Shown piece after piece: positions 1 through 4,929 of a stretch of 5,776 bases of DNA (the first letter of the stretch is position 1; each line of letters starts with the position of its first letter). The DNA is from Trueperaceae bacterium (GTDB lineage Bacteria > Deinococcota > Deinococci > Deinococcales > Trueperaceae). Under the pieces are notes generated by a model. The model did not search any database. It had not been told where the DNA came from and worked only from the letters and a program-made list of their open reading frames with translations. Location: assembly GCA_007130355.1 (NCBI GenBank), contig SLSQ01000013.1, forward strand, positions 1 through 5,776, given 5' to 3'. Position numbers and translations under genes: made by a program.

Positions 1-63
1 ACAGACGTCGACGCACGACGCGTCCTTCGTGCCGATGCACGGCTCGGCGATGATGTGGGGCAT
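1..63 (-). CDS. Seven-iron ferredoxin, N-terminal fragment (cut by window edge)
   Basis: Small electron carrier expected to hold one [3Fe-4S] and one [4Fe-4S] cluster and to work in the cytoplasm. Only the first 21 codons are in the window. The translation begins MPHIIAEPCIGTKDASC and continues V-D-V-C. This matches the well-known start of Thermus/Deinococcus-type 7Fe ferredoxins, whose full length is near 80 residues. Cys9, Cys17 and Cys21 sit where the first cluster ligands of this family are; the expected C-P after V-D-V-C would fall just beyond the edge. The ATG is set by an AGGAGGT Shine-Dalgarno seven bases upstream. It is divergent from the 658-residue protein gene, with 132 bases between them. 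Family assignment is from remembered family sequence, but the match is dense over these residues. Confidence 0.9.
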   Translation of the reverse strand, partial: MPHIIAEPCIGTKDASCVDVC

Positions 64-70
64 GGAACGG

Positions 71-77
71 ACCTCCT
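71..77 (-). promoter_or_regulatory. Shine-Dalgarno of the ferredoxin gene
   Basis: Minus-strand AGGAGGT, seven bases before the ATG at 63. It is a near-perfect complement to the 16S rRNA tail, suggesting strong translation, and it fixes the ferredoxin start. Confidence 0.8.
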
Positions 78-105
78 CGGCGGCCTGCGCCGCGTACCGC
101 ACGTC

Positions 106-135
106 ATCATCCCCCAGCGGACGCGGGACCGTCAA
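106..135 (-). promoter_or_regulatory. Candidate ferredoxin promoter (TTGACG - 18 - GATGAT)
   Basis: On the minus strand a TTGACG -35 (135-130) is followed after 18 bases by GATGAT (111-106), which matches four of six bases of the TATAAT consensus. Transcription would start near 99 and give a leader of about 36 bases that includes the Shine-Dalgarno. This is the only good -35-like hexamer in the divergent region. It is seen as a pattern only. Confidence 0.5.
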
Positions 136-179
136 GGCGCGGTGTGGGGGGTTTCTCGCCCCGCCGCCCGGAGCCTCCG

Positions 180-185
180 TATACT
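180..185 (+). promoter_or_regulatory. -10 box TATACT of a near-leaderless promoter
   Basis: TATACT ends ten bases before the ATG at 196, so transcription should begin around 192 and leave a leader of about four bases. No Shine-Dalgarno lies in the 4-12 bases upstream of that ATG, which fits leaderless translation. No convincing -35 is seen at the usual distance. Such -10-only arrangements directly before start codons are known from Deinococcus relatives. The box also supports choosing the ATG at 196 over in-frame starts further upstream. Confidence 0.6.
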
Positions 186-195
186 CGGGCATCTC

Positions 196-2172
196 ATGGA
201 GAACGCTGCCGAGATCGCGCTGGAGCTGCTCGAATACAAGGTCGACGACCTGCGGCACCGACGGCCGGTCCGAGGCGGCGTGGACTCGATCCACCGTCTG
301 AGGCGCTGGATCGAACGGAACCTGGACGGGCTCGACGCCGAACGCCGTGACCGCTTCCGCACGCTCGGTCGCGAAGCCGGTCTGAACGACGCCGGCGTCG
401 GGGCGCCCCCTGCCGCGACGACGTTCGACGATCTCGTCCTCACCGGTGAGCGCCCCGAGCCGCGCCGGGACGACGAGGTGGTGCTCGAGACCTCCGACGC
501 CCCGGCGCCGCACGATCCGGCCGCCGGCCTGCTCCTCGACCTGGACGACGGGGAAGAGGCCGAACTGGCGCCTGCGCCGGCGCCGCGGAGCGAAGGGGAG
601 CGCCGCGAGCAGGAGGCGCTGCAGCGCCTCGCGCAGCGCCTGTTCCGCCGCGAGGTCGAGCGGTTCGCCGAGAACCTGGCGGCCGCCTGGCGCGCCGAAC
701 GGGAACGCGTCACCCCGCGCCTGCTCTACGCGACCCTGCGGAACCTGGAACGGTACAAGCACGCTTCCGGTTTCGCGCGCGACGTGAACCTGCGGCAGTT
801 CCGCGTCGTCGAGCCGTTGCCGGCCCGCGTCGATCCGTTGGTGTCGCTCTCCGACACCGGCAGCCTCTCCGTCATCTGCCGCGACCTGGTCGAGGCGGTG
901 CTCCATCTCCGCGACGGCGATCCCGCCCCGCAGATCGAGCGCGCCGCCTCCCTCGACTACGTGCGCCGCATCGCCTTCGAGGTGGCGAGCGACCCGTACG
1001 CGGGCGAGCGTTCCGCGGTTCCGGCGAAGGGACCTTCGGCGTCCGACCTGCGCGCCGCCCTGCGCGACCTGGCGCGCGAACGTCTGCCCGACTGGCAGCG
1101 TCAGGCGCGGCGCGAGGACCTCGAGGCGCGCCTGCAGGAACGGGAGCGGACCGAACGGCAGCAGCGCACGATCCTGCGCAAGGACACCCTCCGCTTCGCC
1201 GAGCACGTCGACGCCTTCTTCACGCGCCTCTCGCAGCTGCTCCCGAGGTCGGTCGGCGGCGAGGGCGACGAGCCTCAGCTCTCGGGCGGCGTGCTGTTCG
1301 CCGTGTCGCCCGGCCTGAGGCGCAACGACCTCTCCGAGGACCTGCGCGCGCTGACGGTGCGGCTGGTCGGGCCGGTCCGGCTGGCGTTCGCGGGCCGGCC
1401 GCTGATCGTGACCGTCGAAGGGGACCGCAAGCACCTGTTCCTGGGCGACGTCGAGGTGCCGCTCACCGGCGACCAGGTCGTCGACGTGGACGGCGACGAG
1501 GTCGAGGTGTTCGTCGAGGGCGACTACCTGCACGTGCGCCTGCGCGAGACCGGCGCGTCGCTCGCCGCGTCCGTCGCCGAGGCCGCGGCCGTGGTGCGCT
1601 ACCACGCGGCCCCCGAACCGCTCGAGGTGCAGGCGATGCTGCGGCTGCTTTCGCCGGGCGCGCCGGCCGAGCCGACCGGACTGGTGGTCACCGCCGTCCG
1701 GCGTTCCGGCCAGATCGTCGCGAAGGCCCCGAACCGGTTCGAGGCGCTGCGGAGGCTGCTGCAGGGCACCGCCTCGGCGATCGGCACGGAACTCGACGCC
1801 GACTGGCTCGACGGCTTCGCCGAAACGATCGAGCTGGCGACGCGGGCCCGTCCCGAGGACCTGCCGCAGGCGCTCGAACTCCTGACCGGCGCGGACGACG
1901 CGACCGAACCCGCCACGGTGGTGCCGTTCACCGGCGATCCGGTCGACGTGACGGTCGGCGGACGCACCGTCACGGTGCGTCGGTACGGTGCCCGCGGCAG
2001 CGACAACCTGGTCGCGATGGTGCCGGGCCAGGTGATCGGCGCCTTCCGCGAACACCTGCTCGAACCGCTCGCCGGCGGCACGTTCGTGTGCGTGCACGGC
2101 GATCAGCAGGTGGTGGTCGCGTTCCTCCCGAACGTGACGCCCCACGAACGTCCGGACGGGCGACGCGCCTGA
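196..2172 (+). CDS. Uncharacterised 658-residue cytoplasmic protein, helical and beta-rich segments
   Basis: I do not recognise this protein. It has no signal peptide, membrane segment or obvious catalytic motif. Visible parts are: a basic helical N-terminus (about 1-60); an acidic, Ala/Pro-rich linker (about 70-132); a charged helix likely to form a coiled coil (about 134-172); a helical middle; a very charged helix rich in Arg, Glu and Gln (about 282-350) that also looks coiled-coil; a beta-rich block (about 385-451) with repeated G-D turns and the stretch VDVDGDEVEVFVEGD; and a C-terminal beta/alpha segment (about 582-645). This order suggests a scaffold or assembly protein, but that is a guess. 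The start is the ATG at 196, with TATACT just before it. An upstream in-frame ATG at 55 would run through the ferredoxin start and promoter. The dehydratase gene follows 47 bases downstream on the same strand. G/C-ending codons throughout and the lack of frame breaks support a real gene. Confidence 0.85.
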   Translation: MENAAEIALELLEYKVDDLRHRRPVRGGVDSIHRLRRWIERNLDGLDAERRDRFRTLGREAGLNDAGVGAPPAATTFDDLVLTGERPEPRRDDEVVLETSDAPAPHDPAAGLLLDLDDGEEAELAPAPAPRSEGERREQEALQRLAQRLFRREVERFAENLAAAWRAERERVTPRLLYATLRNLERYKHASGFARDVNLRQFRVVEPLPARVDPLVSLSDTGSLSVICRDLVEAVLHLRDGDPAPQIERAASLDYVRRIAFEVASDPYAGERSAVPAKGPSASDLRAALRDLARERLPDWQRQARREDLEARLQERERTERQQRTILRKDTLRFAEHVDAFFTRLSQLLPRSVGGEGDEPQLSGGVLFAVSPGLRRNDLSEDLRALTVRLVGPVRLAFAGRPLIVTVEGDRKHLFLGDVEVPLTGDQVVDVDGDEVEVFVEGDYLHVRLRETGASLAASVAEAAAVVRYHAAPEPLEVQAMLRLLSPGAPAEPTGLVVTAVRRSGQIVAKAPNRFEALRRLLQGTASAIGTELDADWLDGFAETIELATRARPEDLPQALELLTGADDATEPATVVPFTGDPVDVTVGGRTVTVRRYGARGSDNLVAMVPGQVIGAFREHLLEPLAGGTFVCVHGDQQVVVAFLPNVTPHERPDGRRA

Positions 2173-2195
2173 CGCGGCCGCGTCCCGCCGCACCG

Positions 2196-2215
2196 TAGGC
2201 TGGGGTCCGGAGGTG
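2196..2215 (+). promoter_or_regulatory. Shine-Dalgarno and possible -10 box of the dehydratase gene
   Basis: GGAGGTG at 2209-2215 lies four bases before the ATG at 2220 and is a clear ribosome binding site. TAGGCT at 2196-2201 fits the TANNNT -10 pattern and would start transcription near 2208, within the 47-base gap after the previous stop. No good -35 accompanies it, so co-transcription with the upstream gene is equally possible. Confidence 0.45.
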
Positions 2216-2219
2216 CGGC

Positions 2220-2507
2220 ATGAGCGAACCGATGACCGACGACGCGATCCGCGAGGCTCTGGGCGCCGATTCCGCCTGGCGGGTGGAGGACGACCGACTC
2301 GTGCGCGAACTGCGGTTCGGCGGGTTCGGCGAGGCGCTGGCGTTCCTGGTCCGACTCGGGATCGAGGTCGAGAAGCGCGACCACCACCCCGACCTGACGC
2401 TCGTCTACGACCGCCTGACGGTGGCGTGGACCAGCCACGACGCCGGCGGCGTCACCGACCGCGACCTCGACGGGGTCGCCCTGGTCGATCGCCTGCTCGG
2501 CGCCTGA
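2220..2507 (+). CDS. 4a-hydroxytetrahydrobiopterin dehydratase (pterin-4a-carbinolamine dehydratase)
   Basis: This 95-residue protein should dehydrate 4a-hydroxytetrahydropterin to the quinonoid dihydropterin, recycling the cofactor after aromatic amino acid hydroxylation; in Pseudomonas the equivalent is PhhB. The family signature is complete: E51-K-R-D-H55-H56-P57, then Y63, then T71-S-H73-D-A-G-G77-V-T-D-R-D82. The paired histidines and H73 match the three active-site histidines of the family. Its length is typical of the small single-domain, cytosolic enzymes. The start has a GGAGGTG site four bases upstream; Met5 is a possible but less supported start. No phenylalanine hydroxylase gene is visible here. 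Many bacteria carry this family without an aromatic hydroxylase, where a role in molybdopterin chemistry has been suggested, so the physiological substrate is uncertain. Confidence 0.95.
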   Translation: MSEPMTDDAIREALGADSAWRVEDDRLVRELRFGGFGEALAFLVRLGIEVEKRDHHPDLTLVYDRLTVAWTSHDAGGVTDRDLDGVALVDRLLGA

Positions 2508-2509
2508 CG

Positions 2510-2537
2510 GCCGGACCGCCTCCCGGGGCCGGTCGGC
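2510..2537. terminator. Possible weak bidirectional hairpin between convergent genes
   Basis: GCCGGACC (2510-2517) can pair with GGTCGGC (2531-2537), leaving one bulged G and a 13-base loop. It occupies most of the 31 bases between the two facing stop codons, the right place for a shared terminator. There is no T-run on either side, so intrinsic termination is unproven. Confidence 0.25.
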
Positions 2538-2538
2538 T

Positions 2539-3828
2539 TCAGCGCCCGTCGGCGGGAACGTAGCCCGGCGGCGGCGTCCGCGACGGGGCATCGAACTCGT
2601 ACCGCTCCCGCAGACGCTCGAGGTCGCCCTCGTCGACCCGTCCGGAGCGGTCGAGGTCCTCCGGAAGGCGGGTCCCGGACCGTCCGAACGCTTCGGCCAG
2701 CCGTACCAGGTCGTAGAACGAGGTCCGGCCGTCGCCGGTGAGGTCGGCGTCGCCGACCCCGCGCGCTTCGTTCCAGGCGGCGACGTCGGCGTCGCTGGGA
2801 CGCAGTTCCTCGTCGGCGGGAAGGCGGCCGGAGCGGAGGCCGGTCGCCGAACCCGGCACGCCGGCCAGCCACGCCAGCTCCCTCATGCCCAGGTCGGTGC
2901 GCCGCCCCTCGGTGCCGGGGCGAAGCCGCAGCTCGACCCCCGGTCGGTCGCCGCTCCGCATCGTGAACGAGAGGGCGTGCGGCCCGAAGGCGTCGCTCGC
3001 GCCGACCGTGACCCGGTCGTCCGCCGCCTCCTCGATCTCGAGCCTCAGCGGCGCCCCCGCCTCGCGCCACGCCGCGGCCGCCGTCCGCATCGCCGAGGCC
3101 GCGTCCGCGTCCTCCACCCGTAGGCGCACGGCGACCGGCTCGGGCGCGTCGGACCGGTCGGGCGCGTCCGCTTCCTGCTGCGGCGGTGCGTCCGGGAGCG
3201 CGTCGCCGTCGGCGGGTCGGTCCTCCGTCGGCTCGTCGTCGACGGGCTCGTCGCGTTCGGCCGCGTCGCCGGGCTCGGGCGCGACCGGTCCGAAGTCGCC
3301 GCGCTCCAAGGCGTCGAGGACCGCGTCGACGTCGCCGGCCTCCGTACCGCGCACGACGCCGTCCGGGCCGACCGAAAGCACCCGTCCGGCCGCGTCGGTC
3401 CAGCCGTCCGCCTCGAGTTCGAACCATCCCTGCCAGACGCCGACCACCGGCGCGATCCGTCCTTCGGCCCGGTCGGAGGCCACCAGCACCCGGTCGCCCG
3501 GCTCGGGGCGCGGAAGGTCGTCGACCACCAGTTCCGGTCCGTCCTCGGGCGTACCGCCCAGGAAGTCGAGGGTCCACGACGCGTCGGCGTCGGCGGGCGG
3601 CTCGCCGAGCTCGCGCCGCACCTCGATCACGACGCGGGTCCACGGCGTTCCGTCGCCGTCCTCGATCGTCTGGACCGAGGCGACCGTTCCTTCCGCGAAC
3701 CGGTCGGCCGCCGCCACGATCGCGGGCAGGTCCAGGTCGACGACCGTTCCGGCGCGCACGGACCCGGAACCGAGCAGCACGATCGAAGCCAGGACAGCGG
3801 TCAGGAAGGTGCGGACCGTCGCCGTCAC
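2539..3828 (-). CDS. Secreted protein with degenerate matrixin-like domain and C-terminal dockerin-like calcium loops
   Basis: Predicted exported protein of 429 residues. A Sec signal peptide covers 1-26, with hydrophobic core 8-20 and a V-R-A cleavage site. Residues 27-161 resemble the N-terminal domain often found before matrixin-type proteases (A-D-R-F-A-E-G-T-V at 41-49, and a V-V-G-V-W-Q-G-W-F motif near 140). An acidic Pro-rich linker spans about 180-229. Residues 230-355 follow the matrixin pattern: a helix with A-A-A-W254-R-E-A-G, and R316-E317-L-A-W320-L-A-G323-V-P-G326 where HExxHxxGxxH is expected. The glutamate and glycine are kept but all three zinc histidines are gone, so it is probably not a protease. 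Two calcium loops, D362-L-T-G-D-G and D391-L-D-R-S-G, end at D373 and D402 exactly as 12-residue dockerin/EF-hand loops do, each followed by a helix. The GTG start overlaps the upstream stop (GTGA) and has AAGGGGA six bases before it. The dockerin call is good; the matrixin call is inference from pattern. Confidence 0.85.
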   Translation of the reverse strand: MTATVRTFLTAVLASIVLLGSGSVRAGTVVDLDLPAIVAAADRFAEGTVASVQTIEDGDGTPWTRVVIEVRRELGEPPADADASWTLDFLGGTPEDGPELVVDDLPRPEPGDRVLVASDRAEGRIAPVVGVWQGWFELEADGWTDAAGRVLSVGPDGVVRGTEAGDVDAVLDALERGDFGPVAPEPGDAAERDEPVDDEPTEDRPADGDALPDAPPQQEADAPDRSDAPEPVAVRLRVEDADAASAMRTAAAAWREAGAPLRLEIEEAADDRVTVGASDAFGPHALSFTMRSGDRPGVELRLRPGTEGRRTDLGMRELAWLAGVPGSATGLRSGRLPADEELRPSDADVAAWNEARGVGDADLTGDGRTSFYDLVRLAEAFGRSGTRLPEDLDRSGRVDEGDLERLRERYEFDAPSRTPPPGYVPADGR

Positions 3829-3841
3829 GGCCGGTCCCCTT
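3825..3841 (-). promoter_or_regulatory. Translational coupling site: GTGA overlap and Shine-Dalgarno
   Basis: The lipoprotein stop TGA (3827-3825) overlaps the GTG start (3828-3826) of the downstream gene. AAGGGGA (3841-3835) sits six bases before the GTG. This arrangement typically couples translation of the two products and keeps their ratio near constant. Confidence 0.75.
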
Positions 3842-4811
3842 CGGCGTCGTCCTCGTCGGGCGGCGTCGGTACCTGGGCGTCCGGGTCCGAGCCGCCCGCA
3901 CCCGGCGGGTCGTCGTCCTGCGGGTCGTCGTCCGGCTCCGGGTCGCCCTGCGGACCGTCCCCGTCCGCCTCCGAAGTGGGCCCTTCGTCCTCCGTGGCGG
4001 ACTCCTCTTCGTCGGGTCCGCTGCGCGGCGCTCCGAACCGGTCGCTGCGGTAGGCGTGGCGCCCCGAGTAGAGAAGCTCCGACTCGGAGGCGAGCGAGAG
4101 ACGGGTGGCCTCCTCGATCTCGAGGTCGAACGCGAACAGGTCGCCGTCGCCGGTCCACGGGTCGCCCAGGACCGCCAGGTCGATCGCGACGCCGTCGTCG
4201 CGCTCCTCGAAGAACAGCGCCACGTCCGAACGCCGGCTGGCGGGAGGAGCGTCCTCGGCGAGGCGTACCGGAGCGTCGCCCCAGGTCAGCCGGAGCCGGA
4301 TCGCGCGCAGGTCGCGGGCGCCCTCGATCCGGGTGCGCACCGTCGTTCGGTCGCGCACCTCGGTCTCGGGCACCTCGATCCGAACGGTCGGTACCGGGAC
4401 GTCGCGGACCGTGACCGCGTACGTCCGTACGTTCCGCGCGAGGTTTCCGTCGGTCACGGCGACGGTGAACTCGTAGCGACCGAGCTCGGTCGGTTCGCCC
4501 ACGACCACGCCGCCCTGCAGGCGCAGCCCGGGCGGGAGGGCGCCCGACTCGAGCCGGAAGGCGTACGGTCGCAGGCCGCCGGCGGCGGCGAGTTCGCCGC
4601 GGTACGGCTCGGCGAGCACCGGGTCGGGCAGCTGCCCGGTGGAGAACCGCAACGGATCGCCCGGCAGCGGCGCCTCCCCGGTGCAGGCGACCAGCGCCAG
4701 GAGGAGGACGCACGTCCAGAGCACGACGGCGGCCCCCAGGCGGCGACGGGGCGACCGGGCGGGAGCCGCCGCGGGTCCGGCGGGCGGTCGGGGAATGGAG
4801 GGGTCGGCCAT
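3825..4811 (-). CDS. Lipoprotein with putative Ig (He_PIG-type) domain, cohesin-like domain and acidic tail
   Basis: Predicted surface or periplasmic lipoprotein of 328 residues, first gene of a two-gene operon. A long basic n-region (1-24) precedes a hydrophobic stretch (25-42) and a lipobox L40-V-A-C43, so Cys43 should be lipidated. Residues about 52-137 are a clear putative Ig domain of the He_PIG kind: Y70, G78-G-L-R-P-Y-A-F, S89-G-A-L-P-P-G-L-R-L, G105-E-P-T, G111-R-Y-E-F-T-V-A-V-T-D121. Residues about 139-248 run as beta strands in a cohesin-like order: an R-D-L-R-A-I-R-L-R-L strand (166-175), G-V-A-I-D-L (207-212), and G-D-G-D-L-F-A-F-D-L-E-I (221-232). Residues 264-328 are a disordered tail of Asp, Glu, Pro and Gly. 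The ATG at 4811 has AGGAG seven bases upstream. The coupled partner ends in dockerin-like loops, which supports a binding role. Lipoprotein and Ig calls are firm; the cohesin call is tentative. Confidence 0.88.
   Translation of the reverse strand: MADPSIPRPPAGPAAAPARSPRRRLGAAVVLWTCVLLLALVACTGEAPLPGDPLRFSTGQLPDPVLAEPYRGELAAAGGLRPYAFRLESGALPPGLRLQGGVVVGEPTELGRYEFTVAVTDGNLARNVRTYAVTVRDVPVPTVRIEVPETEVRDRTTVRTRIEGARDLRAIRLRLTWGDAPVRLAEDAPPASRRSDVALFFEERDDGVAIDLAVLGDPWTGDGDLFAFDLEIEEATRLSLASESELLYSGRHAYRSDRFGAPRSGPDEEESATEDEGPTSEADGDGPQGDPEPDDDPQDDDPPGAGGSDPDAQVPTPPDEDDAEGDRP
3906..3935 (-). repeat. Tandem 15-bp repeat in the acidic tail coding region
   Basis: Two adjacent 15-base units (3906-3920 and 3921-3935) agree at 14 of 15 positions and encode consecutive five-residue blocks, PDDDP-like then QDDDP, in the lipoprotein tail. 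The unit length keeps frame, so slippage here could lengthen or shorten the tail without breaking the gene. Confidence 0.7.
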
Positions 4812-4818
4812 GGCTTCG

Positions 4819-4823
4819 CTCCT
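4819..4823 (-). promoter_or_regulatory. Shine-Dalgarno of the lipoprotein gene
   Basis: Minus-strand AGGAG, seven bases before the ATG at 4811. It decides this start over the in-frame ATG at 4931, which would add 40 residues before the basic n-region and overlap the divergent gene's start. Confidence 0.75.
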
Positions 4824-4826
4824 GAG

Positions 4827-4852
4827 GCGCGCCCGGGAGCCGCCGGGCGCGC
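4827..4852 (-). promoter_or_regulatory. 10-bp GC hairpin in the lipoprotein mRNA leader
   Basis: GCGCGCCCGG (4827-4836) and CCGGGCGCGC (4843-4852) are perfect inverted arms around a 6-base loop. In the minus-strand transcript this all-GC stem ends three bases before the AGGAG site. It has no T-run, so it is not an ordinary terminator. Likely roles are shielding or tuning ribosome access, or protecting the 5' end of the mRNA; the stem is seen, the role is inferred. Confidence 0.65.
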
Positions 4853-4854
4853 GT

Positions 4855-4885
4855 GGTACGGTCGTCGACGTCCTCGTACCGTACC
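4855..4885. promoter_or_regulatory. Inverted repeat GGTACGGT - 15 - ACCGTACC, candidate operator
   Basis: Perfect 8-bp arms at 4855-4862 and 4878-4885 enclose 15 bases that contain the small palindrome CGTCGACG (4863-4870). Both arms include TACGGT, which fits TANNNT, one on each strand. The centre-to-centre distance is 23 bp, about two helical turns, suitable for a dimeric repressor acting on both divergent genes. Operator function is inferred. Confidence 0.5.
4878..4883 (-). promoter_or_regulatory. Candidate -10 box (TACGGT) for the lipoprotein operon
   Basis: On the minus strand TACGGT (4883-4878) fits TANNNT and would start transcription near 4871, giving a leader of about 60 bases that contains the GC hairpin and the Shine-Dalgarno. 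No good -35 is visible at 16-18 bases upstream. Confidence 0.35.
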
Positions 4886-4887
4886 CT
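4882..4887 (+). promoter_or_regulatory. Candidate -10 box (TACCCT) for the rightward gene
   Basis: TACCCT would start transcription near 4894, inside the 18-bp palindrome. An alternative plus-strand box, TACGGT at 4857-4862, lies in the left arm of the inverted repeat. Neither has a clear -35. Confidence 0.35.
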
Positions 4888-4891
4888 TCCC

Positions 4892-4909
4892 CGGACCGGA
4901 TCCGGTCCG
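4892..4909. promoter_or_regulatory. 18-bp perfect palindrome in the divergent region
   Basis: CGGACCGGATCCGGTCCG reads the same on both strands with no spacer. Its position over the predicted rightward start point, nine bases before the AGGAGA site, suits an operator or a leader structure. With no loop, a DNA-binding dimer is more likely than an RNA hairpin. Confidence 0.5.
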
Positions 4910-4917
4910 AATCGCGC

Positions 4918-4923
4918 AGGAGA
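4918..4923 (+). promoter_or_regulatory. Shine-Dalgarno of the right-edge gene
   Basis: AGGAGA six bases before the ATG at 4930 supports that start. Confidence 0.7.
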
Positions 4924-4929
4924 CCCGCC

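Noticed and set aside
55..195. In-frame ATG at 55 as start of the 658-residue protein
   Set aside because: The extension would overlap the ferredoxin start, Shine-Dalgarno and promoter on the other strand. The TATACT box lies just before the ATG at 196, and the added residues look like random translated control DNA.
132..713. Minus-strand open frame opposite the 658-residue protein
   Set aside because: Ser/Arg-rich antisense shadow without a ribosome binding site; it crosses the divergent promoter region.
2405..3901. Minus-strand 498-residue open frame
   Set aside because: Arg/Gly-rich shadow in another frame of the dockerin-protein gene; no start signal or domain.
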